Shown: positions 25,141 through 32,617 of the stretch, piece by piece
How positions within the stretch are numbered: position 1 is the first letter of the stretch
Layout: each line of letters opens with the position of its first letter
Assembly: GCF_016907435.1 (NCBI RefSeq)
Contig: NZ_JAFBBZ010000001.1
Coordinates: forward strand, 1,054,001-1,118,000
Origin: Nocardioides salarius
GTDB taxonomy: Bacteria; Actinomycetota; Actinomycetes; Propionibacteriales; Nocardioidaceae
Length of the DNA stretch: 64,000 nucleotides
Direction of reading: 5' to 3'
Notes under the pieces: model-generated
Seen by the model: only the letters and a program-made list of their open reading frames with translations
Told to the model about the DNA's origin: nothing
Databases searched by the model: none
Made by a program: the position numbers and the translations under genes

Positions 25141-26001
25141 CTACTGCCCGGCCGGGCCGCGGGGCGGTTCCGGGTCTGCGTGGGCCCACTGCTCGACGAG
25201 GTCGACCAGGTCGGCCACCGACTCGTGCACCACGGTGGGCCGGTAGGGGAAGGTGCCGACCTGCTCGGGTGGCGTCGACCCGCTGGTGACCAGCACCGTG
25301 CGCAGCCCCGCCTCGAGGCCGGCGATGATGTCGGTGTCCATCCGGTCGCCCACCATCACGGTGGTCTCGGAGTGGGCGTCGATGCGGTTCAGCGCGCTGC
25401 GCATCATCAACGAGTTCGGCTTGCCGACGTAGTAGGGCGCCCGGCCGGTCGCGGTGGTGATCAGCGAGGCGACGGCGCCGGTGGCCGGCAGCTTGCCGTC
25501 CTGGCTGGGGCCGCTGGGGTCGGGGTTGGTGGCGATGAAGCGCGCGCCGCCGTCGATCAGCCGGATCGCGCGGGTGATCGCCTCGAAGGAGTAGGTGCGG
25601 GTCTCGCCGAGCACCACGTAGTCGGGGTCGCGGTCGGTCATCACGTAGCCCGCGTCGTGCATCGCGGTGGTCAGCCCCGTCTCGCCGACGACGTACGCCG
25701 ATCCGCCGGGGCGCTGGTCGTGCAGGAACTGCGCCGTGGCCAGGGCCGAGGTCCAGATGGCCGACTCGGGCACGTCGATGCCGCTGCCCAGCAGTCGGGC
25801 GCGCAGGTCGCGCGGGGTGTAGATGGAGTTGTTGGTCAGCACCATGAAGCCGAGACCGGAGCGCTGCAGGGCCTCGATGAACTCCTGGGCGCCGGGGATC
25901 GGCACCTCCTCGTGCACGAGGACGCCGTCCATGTCGGTGAGCCAGGTCAGCACCTCGCGCCGCGGGGCGGCCGCGTCGCGCTCGCGCTCGGGACTGGCCA
26001 C
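25141..26001 (-). CDS. HAD-IIA family phosphatase (NagD-like)
   Basis: A 286-residue cytoplasmic hydrolase. Motif I is DMDGVL with the nucleophile Asp23 and acid Asp25, motif II is the VLTNNS Thr/Asn region, the Lys is in YYVGKPN, and motif III is VGDRMDTD. The cap insertion between motifs fits subclass IIA (NagD, p-nitrophenyl phosphatase, PLP phosphatase). The preferred GTG start at 26001 lies 4 nt after the regulator stop; an upstream frame to 26091 is Pro/Arg-rich and overlaps the regulator. It ends 9 bp before the kinase gene. The substrate is unknown. Confidence 0.87.
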   Translation of the reverse strand: MASPERERDAAAPRREVLTWLTDMDGVLVHEEVPIPGAQEFIEALQRSGLGFMVLTNNSIYTPRDLRARLLGSGIDVPESAIWTSALATAQFLHDQRPGGSAYVVGETGLTTAMHDAGYVMTDRDPDYVVLGETRTYSFEAITRAIRLIDGGARFIATNPDPSGPSQDGKLPATGAVASLITTATGRAPYYVGKPNSLMMRSALNRIDAHSETTVMVGDRMDTDIIAGLEAGLRTVLVTSGSTPPEQVGTFPYRPTVVHESVADLVDLVEQWAHADPEPPRGPAGQ

Positions 26002-26005
26002 CGGG

Positions 26006-26746
26006 TCAGCCGTCGGCTGCGGAGGACGTGGCCGACGAGGAGGTCGAGGAGGCGGGGCGCGGGGCGGGACCCTCGAGCCGGAAGCCGACACCGCGCACGG
26101 CCACGATCTTGTCGGTGACGCCGACGCCCTCGAGCTTCTGGCGCAGCCGGCCGATGGTCACGTCGAGGGTCTTGGTGGAGCCGTACCAGTTCTCGTCCCA
26201 CACGTCGGCCATCAGCCGGCTGCGGGCCACGACCTTGTCGCGCTGCGAGGCGAGGATGTTGAGCACCTCGAACTCCTTGCCGGTCAGGGGCACCTCGTGC
26301 TCGCCGGAGTAGACCCGCCGCGCCGCCACGTCGATGCGCAGCCCGTGCGGGTCGACCTCGGAGCCGGCCGCGAAGCCGCTCGCGGTGCGGCGCAGCAGTG
26401 CCCGGACCCGGGCCTGCAGCTCGGCCAGCCCGAACGGCTTGGCCAGGTAGTCGTCGGCGCCGTAGTCGAGCCCCACGACGCGGTCGAGCTCGCCGGCGCG
26501 GGCGGTCACGATCATGATGGCGCCCTCGTAGCCCGCCTCGCGGGCGCGTCGGCAGACCTCGAGACCGTCCATGTCGGGCAGCCCCAGGTCGAGGATCACC
26601 ACGTCGGCGGGGATGCCGCTCAGGTCGTCGAGGGCGCGCTGCCCGCTGTCGACCCAGGAGACCTCGTAGCCCTCGCGCTCGAGGGTGCGCACGAGGGGGA
26701 AGGCGATGTCTTCCTCGTCCTCGACCACCAACACGCGCTGACCCAT
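26006..26746 (-). CDS. OmpR/PhoB-type response regulator
   Basis: A 246-residue two-domain regulator. The receiver has acidic residues EDEED (about 9-13), phospho-acceptor Asp53 in VILDLGLPDMDG and Lys in YLAKPFG. The winged-helix effector (about 130-230) includes LTGKEFEVLNILASQ and TLDVTIGRLRQKLE, typical of PhoB/RegX3 proteins. A Ser/Ala-rich tail of about 15 residues follows. It heads the operon containing the histidine kinase and is the best partner for it. The ATG at 26746 is seven nt after TATGCT. Confidence 0.93.
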   Translation of the reverse strand: MGQRVLVVEDEEDIAFPLVRTLEREGYEVSWVDSGQRALDDLSGIPADVVILDLGLPDMDGLEVCRRAREAGYEGAIMIVTARAGELDRVVGLDYGADDYLAKPFGLAELQARVRALLRRTASGFAAGSEVDPHGLRIDVAARRVYSGEHEVPLTGKEFEVLNILASQRDKVVARSRLMADVWDENWYGSTKTLDVTIGRLRQKLEGVGVTDKIVAVRGVGFRLEGPAPRPASSTSSSATSSAADG

Positions 26747-26753
26747 GCCTCGA

Positions 26754-26759
26754 AGCATA
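26754..26759 (-). promoter_or_regulatory. Possible -10 box for a leaderless regulator mRNA
   Basis: TATGCT ends seven nt before the response-regulator ATG. With this spacing transcription would begin at or next to the start codon. No good -35 is visible, so the call rests on the -10 and spacing only. Confidence 0.3.
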
Positions 26760-26828
26760 GGGGCACGGGCATGCCGGCGCGGGTCCAACGCCCCAGTTGA
26801 CCGTCTGCGCACTGCTGCCCGGCCCCGC

Positions 26829-27365
26829 TCAGGGCGTGGTCTCCCAGGCGTAGCTGGCGGTGGCGGGCTGTCCACCTGCCGAGAACGGCACCGCCTCCGC
26901 AGGGAGCGAGACGGTGAAGGTGAACGTGCTCTCGCCGCGTGCCGCCACCCAGCCCACGTCCTGGCTCACGTCGGCCATGGCGCCGAAGGGACCCTCGTAG
27001 ACGGTCCGCTCGTCGTGCTCGATCCGCAGCACCAGCGCCCCTCCCGCGGCGGTGGTGGGGGCGGCGTTCTCGACCAGGGCCAGGCGCACGTCGGAGCCCT
27101 CGGGGTTGCGGATCGTCACGGTGCGGCTGGCGCTGGCGCCGGCGTCGAGGCTGGTGACGCTCAGGGTGGTGCCCTGCTCCCCCGCGCTGAGCGACATCCC
27201 GGCCCCCGAGTCGACGTCGGCGGCGCGCAGCGGGATGCCGCTGAGCCACACCGTGCCCGCCAGCACCAGGAGCACGACCGCGACGACGCCGCCGGAGCGC
27301 AGCTGCGAGCTGCTCAGGCTCGACAGCTGCGGTTGGCCGTGGCGTGAGAGCTGGATCGAGGTCAT
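26829..27365 (-). CDS. Hypothetical membrane-anchored or secreted beta-rich protein
   Basis: A 178-residue protein with an N-terminal basic/polar segment, one hydrophobic helix at about residues 27-47 (GGVVAVVLLVLAGTVWLSGI) and an extracytoplasmic beta-strand-rich domain (TLSVTSLDAGASASRTVTIR, then DVRLALVENAAPT). The pattern resembles TasA/camelysin-like or other immunoglobulin-like secreted domains, but I cannot assign a family with confidence. The ATG at 27365 follows GGGGAGGA. It is followed by the response-regulator operon after 82 bp and could be part of it or a target of it. Confidence 0.6.
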   Translation of the reverse strand: MTSIQLSRHGQPQLSSLSSSQLRSGGVVAVVLLVLAGTVWLSGIPLRAADVDSGAGMSLSAGEQGTTLSVTSLDAGASASRTVTIRNPEGSDVRLALVENAAPTTAAGGALVLRIEHDERTVYEGPFGAMADVSQDVGWVAARGESTFTFTVSLPAEAVPFSAGGQPATASYAWETTP

Positions 27366-27518
27366 GGCGGGTCCTCCCCTGGTCTCGGGCCGGACGAGCG
27401 CCGGTCCTCCTCGACCGTAGGTCTCCGCGCGCACGGCGCGGCCACGTCGCCACCACGCCGACACCACGACGTGTGCACGGTTGGGTAACACCCCGCTCCG
27501 CGGCGGCCGGCAGGACGC

Positions 27519-28427
27519 TCAGGACGGGTCGGCGAACAGGTCGCCGCGCTCCTCGACCCGCTCCACGACCTCCTCGAAGCGCAGCTGCTCGAGCCCCAGG
27601 GGGTCCTCCGCGCCGGCCTCGACCTCGCTCCACGACACCGGCGCAGCGACGTACGGACGCTCTCGCCCGCGCAGCGAGTAGGGCGTGATGGTGGTCTTCG
27701 AGCCGGCGTTCTGCGACCAGTCGAGGAAGACCTTGCCGCCGCGCCGTGCCTTGGTCATGATGGCGGTGACCCGGCGCGGGTGGGCCGCCGACAGCTCCTC
27801 GGCCACCTGCTTGGCCAGCTCGGTCGAGTCCGCCGGCGCCAGCCGTCGCGGCAGGGTGGCGTAGAGGTGCAGGCCCTTGCTGCCGCTGGTCACCGGGCGG
27901 GCCTCGAGCCCGCGCTCGGCGAGCCGCTCGCGCACCAGCAGCGCCACCTGGCAGCACTCGTGCAGGCCGGCCGGGTCGCCGGGATCGAGGTCGATGACGA
28001 TGCGGTCGGCGTTGCGGGGCCGCCCGTTGCGGCCCACCCGCCACTGGTGCACGTGCAGCTCGAGGGCCGCGAGGTTCGCCATCCAGGTCAGCGTCGCCAG
28101 GTCGTCGACGACCGGGAAGACCAGGCGGTCGCCGTGCCGCGACTCGCCGCGGCTGCCGGTGGTGGGCACCGAGACGGTGCGCACCCACGACGGCGTGCCG
28201 CCCGGCGCGTTCTTCTCGAAGAAGCTGCTCCCCCCGGTGCCGTGCGGCCAGCGGATCCGGGTCACCGCCCGGTCGGTCAGGTGCGGCAGCAGCGTCGGCG
28301 CGATGCGGGCGTAGTACTGCAGCACCTCGCCCTTGGTGGTGCCGGTGGCGGGGTACATCACCTTGTCGAGGTTGCTGATGCGCAGGGTGCGGCCCTCGAC
28401 GTCGACGAGCAGCTCCTCGCCGGCCAT
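27519..28427 (-). CDS. ligD: LigD-type polymerase/primase domain protein (NHEJ)
   Basis: A 302-residue stand-alone polymerase domain of the archaeo-eukaryotic primase superfamily, used for gap filling during Ku-dependent end joining. The catalytic DLDP is at residues 146-149 with a second acidic region around KVFLDWSQN. TRIRWPHGTGGSSFFEKNAP and VTSGSKGLHLY are strongly conserved LigD-Pol segments. In mycobacterial LigD the polymerase, phosphoesterase and ligase are fused; here the polymerase is separate. The ligase gene ends 25 bp upstream, so both are likely cotranscribed. Confidence 0.93.
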   Translation of the reverse strand: MAGEELLVDVEGRTLRISNLDKVMYPATGTTKGEVLQYYARIAPTLLPHLTDRAVTRIRWPHGTGGSSFFEKNAPGGTPSWVRTVSVPTTGSRGESRHGDRLVFPVVDDLATLTWMANLAALELHVHQWRVGRNGRPRNADRIVIDLDPGDPAGLHECCQVALLVRERLAERGLEARPVTSGSKGLHLYATLPRRLAPADSTELAKQVAEELSAAHPRRVTAIMTKARRGGKVFLDWSQNAGSKTTITPYSLRGRERPYVAAPVSWSEVEAGAEDPLGLEQLRFEEVVERVEERGDLFADPS

Positions 28428-28452
28428 CAGCGCCCTCCCTCCACGAGCCCCG

Positions 28453-29397
28453 TCACGACTGGTCCCGCAGGTCGTCGGGCGACAGGTCCTCGCGCAGGCC
28501 GCGGTAGGACGGCTGCCGCAGCCGGGCGTGGCCGGTGCCGTGGGTGTCGACGTCGACGACCAGCACCGGCTCCAGCCAGTGCGTGCCGCGGGCGTCGACG
28601 GCGGGCACCTCGTCGCCGAACGGGCTGGTGGCGCGGGCCAGGCCCGCGACCAGCTCGGTGAGTCGGCGCGAGACCCGGCCGCCGATGCCGCTGCCCACCC
28701 GGCCGCGGTAGGCGAGGCCGTCGGGCGTCGGCTCCCCCACCAGCAGCGCGGCCAGCCGGTCGCTGCTGCCCTCCTGCGGGCGCCAGCCCCCGACCACGTA
28801 GGAGCGGCGGTGCCGGTGGGCGAGCTTGAGCCAGTGCGGGCTGCGCTGCTCGAAGGTGTAGCGCGAGGCGAGGCGTTTGCTCACGACGCCCTCGAGCCCC
28901 TGCTCGAGGGTCGCGGCGTGCAGCATCGCCCCGTCGTCGTACGCCGCCGGCACCTGCCAGCGGCCCAGGTCGAGGTCGGCGAGCCGGGCGCGCCGCTCGT
29001 GCAACGGCAGGCCGGTGAGGTCGGTGCCGTCGAGACGCAGCAGGTCGAAGACCATGAACGTCGCCGGCAGCGAGCCGGCCAGCCGCTCGGCGGTGCGCGC
29101 GCGGCGTACGTGCAGGCGCTCCTGGAGCACCCGGAAGTCGGGCACCCCCGCCTCGTTGAGCACGATCACCTCGCCGTCGACGAGCAGGTCCCGCGCGCCG
29201 AGCTGGCTGTCGACCACGTCGGGCCACGCGACGCCGACCTCGTTGGCGTTGCGGCTCCACAGCCGGGCGGGGCCGCCGTGCGTGGCGGACAGGTCGGCGA
29301 GGATGCGCACGCCGTCCCACTTCACCTCGTGCGACCACTCCGGGCCGGTGGGCAGGCTGCTGGCCTTGGTCGCGAGCATCGGGCGCGGCGGTGGCAC
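28453..29397 (-). CDS. ATP-dependent DNA ligase (LigD/LigC-type ligase module)
   Basis: A 314-residue ligase with the adenylation motif EVKWDGVR, in which Lys26 would carry AMP. Later motifs include DGEVIVLN, FMVFDLLRLDG, EGLEGVVSKR and WLKLAHRHRR. An OB-fold of about 100 residues follows, ending SYRGLREDLSPDDL. The GTG start at 29397 is chosen because it begins PPPRPMLATKA, the usual N-terminus; a GTG at 29463 would add 22 residues. No phosphoesterase domain is fused. It is divergent from ku, 119 bp away. Confidence 0.92.
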   Translation of the reverse strand: MPPPRPMLATKASSLPTGPEWSHEVKWDGVRILADLSATHGGPARLWSRNANEVGVAWPDVVDSQLGARDLLVDGEVIVLNEAGVPDFRVLQERLHVRRARTAERLAGSLPATFMVFDLLRLDGTDLTGLPLHERRARLADLDLGRWQVPAAYDDGAMLHAATLEQGLEGVVSKRLASRYTFEQRSPHWLKLAHRHRRSYVVGGWRPQEGSSDRLAALLVGEPTPDGLAYRGRVGSGIGGRVSRRLTELVAGLARATSPFGDEVPAVDARGTHWLEPVLVVDVDTHGTGHARLRQPSYRGLREDLSPDDLRDQS

Positions 29398-29516
29398 GCG
29401 CCCATCCTGCCCGAGCCGGTCGTCGACCGCGCCCACCCGGGCGATGACGAGCGGGCGTCCCACCCGTCACACTGGTGGGGCGCCCGGGCGGGCGCACGTC
29501 GACAGGGAGGCTCGTG

Positions 29517-30506
29517 ATGCGCGCGATCTGGAAGGGTGCGGTGTCCTTCGGGCTGGTCAGCGTGCCGGTCAAGCTCTACTCGGCGACCGAGTCGCACGAC
29601 GTCTCCTTCCGCCAGGTGCACGCGAAGGACGGCGGTCGCATCCGCTACCAGCGGGTCTGCTCGATCGACGGCGAGGAGGTGCCCTACGCCGACATCGCCA
29701 AGGGCTACGAGACCGAGGACGGCGAGATGGTCATCCTCACCGACGACGACATGGCCGAGCTGCCGTCGACGTCGTCGCGCGAGATCGCGGTCGAGAAGTT
29801 CGTGCCCTCCGAGCAGATCGACCCGATGCTCTTCGAGAAGAGCTACTACCTCGAGCCGGAGAAGTCCGGCGCCAAGCCGTACGCGCTGCTGCGCCAGGCG
29901 CTGGTCGACGCCGACCGGATGGCCGTGGTCACGGTCGCGCTGCGCCAGCGCACCACCATCGCGGTGCTGCGGGTGCGCGACGACGTGATCGTGCTGCAGA
30001 CGATGATGTGGCCCGACGAGATCCGCACCCCCGACTTCTCGGTCGAGACCGGCGAGGTCAAGGACGCCGAGGTCAAGATGGCCACGATGCTCGTCGACAC
30101 CCTCGCCGGCGACTTCGACGCCGCCGAGTTCGAGGACGACTACGCCGCGGCCGTCGAGATGATGGTCAAGACCAAGATCGAGGGCGGCGAGATGAAGCGC
30201 ACCCCCACCTCGACCAAGTCCTCCGGCGAGGTGGTCGACCTGCTCGCGGCCCTGCAGCGCTCGGTCGACGCCGCCAAGTCGGGGCGCCGCGAGAGCGACG
30301 AGGACGACTCGGACGCCGACGCGGACTCCGACGAGGACGCCGACGCGGACGCCGCCGAGGACGAGGGCGAGAAGAAGTCGGGGTCCGGCCGGAGCACCAC
30401 CAAGAAGGCCCCCGCCAAGAAGTCGACCTCGAAGAAGGCTCCCGCCAAGAAGACCGCGGCCAAGAAGTCGACCTCGAAGAAGTCGGCGGCCAAGAAGGCC
30501 AGCTGA
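29517..30506 (+). CDS. ku: Non-homologous end joining protein Ku
   Basis: A 329-residue Ku protein. The core (about 1-255) begins MRAIWKGAVSFGLVSVPVKL and contains HAKDGGRIRYQRVC and YYLEPEKSGAKPYALLRQAL, standard for bacterial Ku, which forms a ring on broken DNA ends and recruits LigD. Residues about 270-295 are an acidic run, then a Lys-rich tail with repeated KKAPAKKSTSKK blocks (about 298-329) that resembles histone H1-like extensions seen in some actinobacterial Ku proteins. The ATG at 29517 follows GGGAGG. Divergent from the ligase gene. Confidence 0.96.
   Translation: MRAIWKGAVSFGLVSVPVKLYSATESHDVSFRQVHAKDGGRIRYQRVCSIDGEEVPYADIAKGYETEDGEMVILTDDDMAELPSTSSREIAVEKFVPSEQIDPMLFEKSYYLEPEKSGAKPYALLRQALVDADRMAVVTVALRQRTTIAVLRVRDDVIVLQTMMWPDEIRTPDFSVETGEVKDAEVKMATMLVDTLAGDFDAAEFEDDYAAAVEMMVKTKIEGGEMKRTPTSTKSSGEVVDLLAALQRSVDAAKSGRRESDEDDSDADADSDEDADADAAEDEGEKKSGSGRSTTKKAPAKKSTSKKAPAKKTAAKKSTSKKSAAKKAS
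30414..30482 (+). repeat. Direct repeat coding for the Ku Lys-rich tail
   Basis: The same 24-bp unit occurs at 30414-30437 and 30459-30482, each encoding Ala-Lys-Lys-Ser-Thr-Ser-Lys-Lys. The repeats extend the basic tail and are in frame, so unit number can vary without loss of the Ku core. Confidence 0.85.
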
Positions 30507-30513
30507 GCCAGGG

Positions 30514-30605
30514 GAGCTTCATCGGCCGGCCGATGGATCTCCTGGGTGGCCGATGAAGCTTCATCGGCCCGGCGGGAGGTTCATCGGCCGGCCGACGAAG
30601 CTCCC
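30514..30605. repeat. Triple palindromic element, copy 1 (31-bp period)
   Basis: Three palindromes centred at 30527/30528, 30558/30559 and 30589/30590, exactly 31 bp apart. The outer two have a GGCCGGCC centre within TTCATCGGCCGGCCGATG-type arms. The middle one (30548-30569) is a perfect 22-bp palindrome centred on AAGCTT. The element starts 8 bp after the ku stop codon and runs toward the 3' end of the convergent SDR gene. The same layout is found at 54929-55021. As RNA it could fold into hairpins and might act as a terminator for ku and the SDR gene. Confidence 0.9.
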
Positions 30606-30626
30606 GCTGCCTGGCTGGACCTTCGG

Positions 30627-31547
30627 TCAGGTGGCGACAGGTTCGTCGGGTACCCGATGAACCTTCGCGGGGGCGGTGGGGGCGGGGTCGGCGCTGCGGG
30701 CGGCGGCGGAGTCGGCGAAGGTCCGGTCGGCGCGGGCGAACAGCACGTCGGTGAGCCGGGGCGCGAGCAGGTTGAGCACCTCACCGACGTTGCCGGCCAG
30801 CGTGCTGACCAGCACCGGCCGCTGCTCCATCGCGCGTACGACGCGTGCGGCGGCCTGCTCGGGGCTCGCGCCCCGCCCGGCGTAGGCCTCGGTGGGTGCG
30901 GTCATCGCCGTCTCGACCAGCCCGAAGCGCATCGAGGTGAAGGTGACGCCGTCGGCCCAGGTCTCCCGGCCCGCGACCCGGCTCCAGGCGTCGAGGGCGG
31001 TCTTGGAGGCGATGTAGGCCGAGAACTTCGGCGCCTTGAGCTGCACGCCCCACGTCACGATGTTGACCACGTGCCCCGACCCGCGCTCGCGCATCGAGGG
31101 CAGCAGGCCCATGGTCAGGCGCACCGGGGCCAGGAAGTTGATCGCCATCGTGCGCTCCACGTCGTGGAAGCGCCCGCCGCTCAGCGCCAGCGAGCGCCGG
31201 ATCGAGCGCCCGGCGTTGTTGACCAGGTGGTCGACGTGGCCGTGCTCGTCGAGCAGCCGCGCGGCCAGCGCGTCGACGGCCGGGCCGTCGGTGAGGTCGC
31301 AGGGGTAGGTCGTGGCGCGCCCGCCCTGCTCGCGCACCCGCCCCGCCACGCGCTCGAGCTCCTCGGCGCGGCGCGCCACGAGCAGCACGTGGGCGCCGGC
31401 GGCAGCGGCGGCGTACGCCGTGGCCTCGCCGATGCCCGAGGAGGCCCCGGTGACCACCACGTGCGCGTCGCACAACGGGCTCGGGCGCCCGGTGAGGGGC
31501 CGTGCCAGCCGCTCGAGGCGGGCCAGCGGGGTGCTCAGCAGGTTCAT
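30627..31547 (-). CDS. Short-chain dehydrogenase/reductase (SDR)
   Basis: A 306-residue NAD(P)-dependent oxidoreductase. The TGASSGIGE nucleotide-binding motif is at about 33-41, LVNNAGRS at about 108-115, and the active-site Tyr-Lys pair in FSAYIASKTALD. The start at 31547 is set by a 4-bp overlap with the ABC-2 permease. The last residues (VHRVPDEPVAT) are encoded within a fourth palindrome of the repeat element (30639-30664), so the C-terminus is probably repeat-derived. The context with a drug-type exporter gives no substrate clue. Confidence 0.9.
   Translation of the reverse strand: MNLLSTPLARLERLARPLTGRPSPLCDAHVVVTGASSGIGEATAYAAAAAGAHVLLVARRAEELERVAGRVREQGGRATTYPCDLTDGPAVDALAARLLDEHGHVDHLVNNAGRSIRRSLALSGGRFHDVERTMAINFLAPVRLTMGLLPSMRERGSGHVVNIVTWGVQLKAPKFSAYIASKTALDAWSRVAGRETWADGVTFTSMRFGLVETAMTAPTEAYAGRGASPEQAAARVVRAMEQRPVLVSTLAGNVGEVLNLLAPRLTDVLFARADRTFADSAAARSADPAPTAPAKVHRVPDEPVAT
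30639..30664. repeat. Fourth palindrome, in phase with copy 1
   Basis: AGGTTCGTCGGGT (30639-30651) and ACCCGATGAACCT (30652-30664) form a near-perfect 26-bp palindrome. Its centre is 62 bp, twice 31, from the third palindrome of the element. It overlaps the last codons of the SDR gene. A degenerate dyad lies between them at the intermediate position near 30620. Confidence 0.75.
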
Positions 31548-32617
31548 GCACGTTCCCATCGGAAGAGACGGGCCGCCACGAGCGTGACGACCACGGCGAA
31601 GAGTGCCAGCACCCCGATCGGTGCGAGCGCGGCGGAGGGGCCCTCGCCGCGCACCATCACGTCGAGCATGCCCTCGTTGAGGTGGCGCAGCGGCAGCCCC
31701 TGCGACACCGTCTGCAGCCACTGCGGGGCCGCGTCGAGCGGGAAGAACGAGCCGCTGAGGAAGGCCATCGGCAGCACCACGAAGTTGGCCGCGTTGACCG
31801 CGCCCTCGGTGCTGCGCGTGACCGCGCCGGCCAGCAGGCCCAGCGCCATGAAGCTCAGGGTCCCGGTGACCAGCAGCGGCACCGCCATCCACCACGACCC
31901 GGTCAGGCTGAGCCCGAAGAGGACCGTGCCGAGGCCCAGGAAGATCGCCATCTGCACCAGCGCGATCACCAGGGTCACGCTCACCCGGGCGCCCACGACG
32001 GTCCGGGTCGCGACCGGGGCCAGCTGCAGGCGGCGCAGCAGCTTCGACTGCCGCCAGCCCTGCAGCGTCGCCGCGGCCCCGAACGCCGCGCTCATCGCCA
32101 CCGCCCAGCCGAGCAGGCCGGGGGTCACGAACTGGATGGCGCTCAGCGACTCGTCCTCGACCGGCTCGACGGCCAGCTCGTACGGCGGCGCGCGGCCCGC
32201 GTCCTGCGCGAGCAGCGAGACGTTGGTGCCGTCGACGAAGGCCTGCAGGGAGCCGCGGGTGACGGCCGCGGCGACCTGGTCGGTGAGGGTGATGTGGGCG
32301 ACCAGGGTGTCGCCGCGCATCTCGACCGCCACGTCGGCGTCGCCGCTGCGCACCAGGTCGACGGCGGCGTCGACGTCGTCGGTGCGGGTGACGGCGAAGG
32401 TGTCGTCGAAGGCCTCCTGCGCGCCCTCGGGCAGCTCCTGGAGGACCGGCACGTCGCCGACCTGCACCATGTCGAGCTCGGAGCGGCTCTGGTCGGCGAA
32501 GATGCCGCCGAAGAGCACCAGGAACATCAGCGGGAAGACGAGCGAGAAGAAGACCGACGCCTTGTCGCGCGTGAAGCCGCGCACGATGGCCAGGGAGAGG
32601 GCCCAGAACTGCCTCAT
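31544..32617 (-). CDS. ABC-2 type transporter permease
   Basis: A 357-residue permease. The first helix (VFFSLVFPLMFLVLFGGIF) is followed by an extracytoplasmic loop of about 120 residues (VQVGDVPVLQELPEGAQEAF and onward), then five more helices and the FPLDAAPQWLQTVSQGLPLRHLNEGM segment typical of ABC-2/YhgE-like drug or lipid exporters. The ATG at 32617 overlaps the ATPase stop by 4 bp. It forms an export pair with the ATPase upstream. Substrate unknown. Confidence 0.9.
   Translation of the reverse strand: MRQFWALSLAIVRGFTRDKASVFFSLVFPLMFLVLFGGIFADQSRSELDMVQVGDVPVLQELPEGAQEAFDDTFAVTRTDDVDAAVDLVRSGDADVAVEMRGDTLVAHITLTDQVAAAVTRGSLQAFVDGTNVSLLAQDAGRAPPYELAVEPVEDESLSAIQFVTPGLLGWAVAMSAAFGAAATLQGWRQSKLLRRLQLAPVATRTVVGARVSVTLVIALVQMAIFLGLGTVLFGLSLTGSWWMAVPLLVTGTLSFMALGLLAGAVTRSTEGAVNAANFVVLPMAFLSGSFFPLDAAPQWLQTVSQGLPLRHLNEGMLDVMVRGEGPSAALAPIGVLALFAVVVTLVAARLFRWERA

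Noticed and set aside
23062..26118. 1018-codon open frame on the plus strand over the kinase operon
   Set aside because: Shadow of the kinase and HAD genes; low-complexity residues, no ribosome-binding site and no domain.
30514..30605. CRISPR or IS end
   Set aside because: The dyads alternate between two forms with short non-unique gaps. There is no transposase and no target duplication that I can see.
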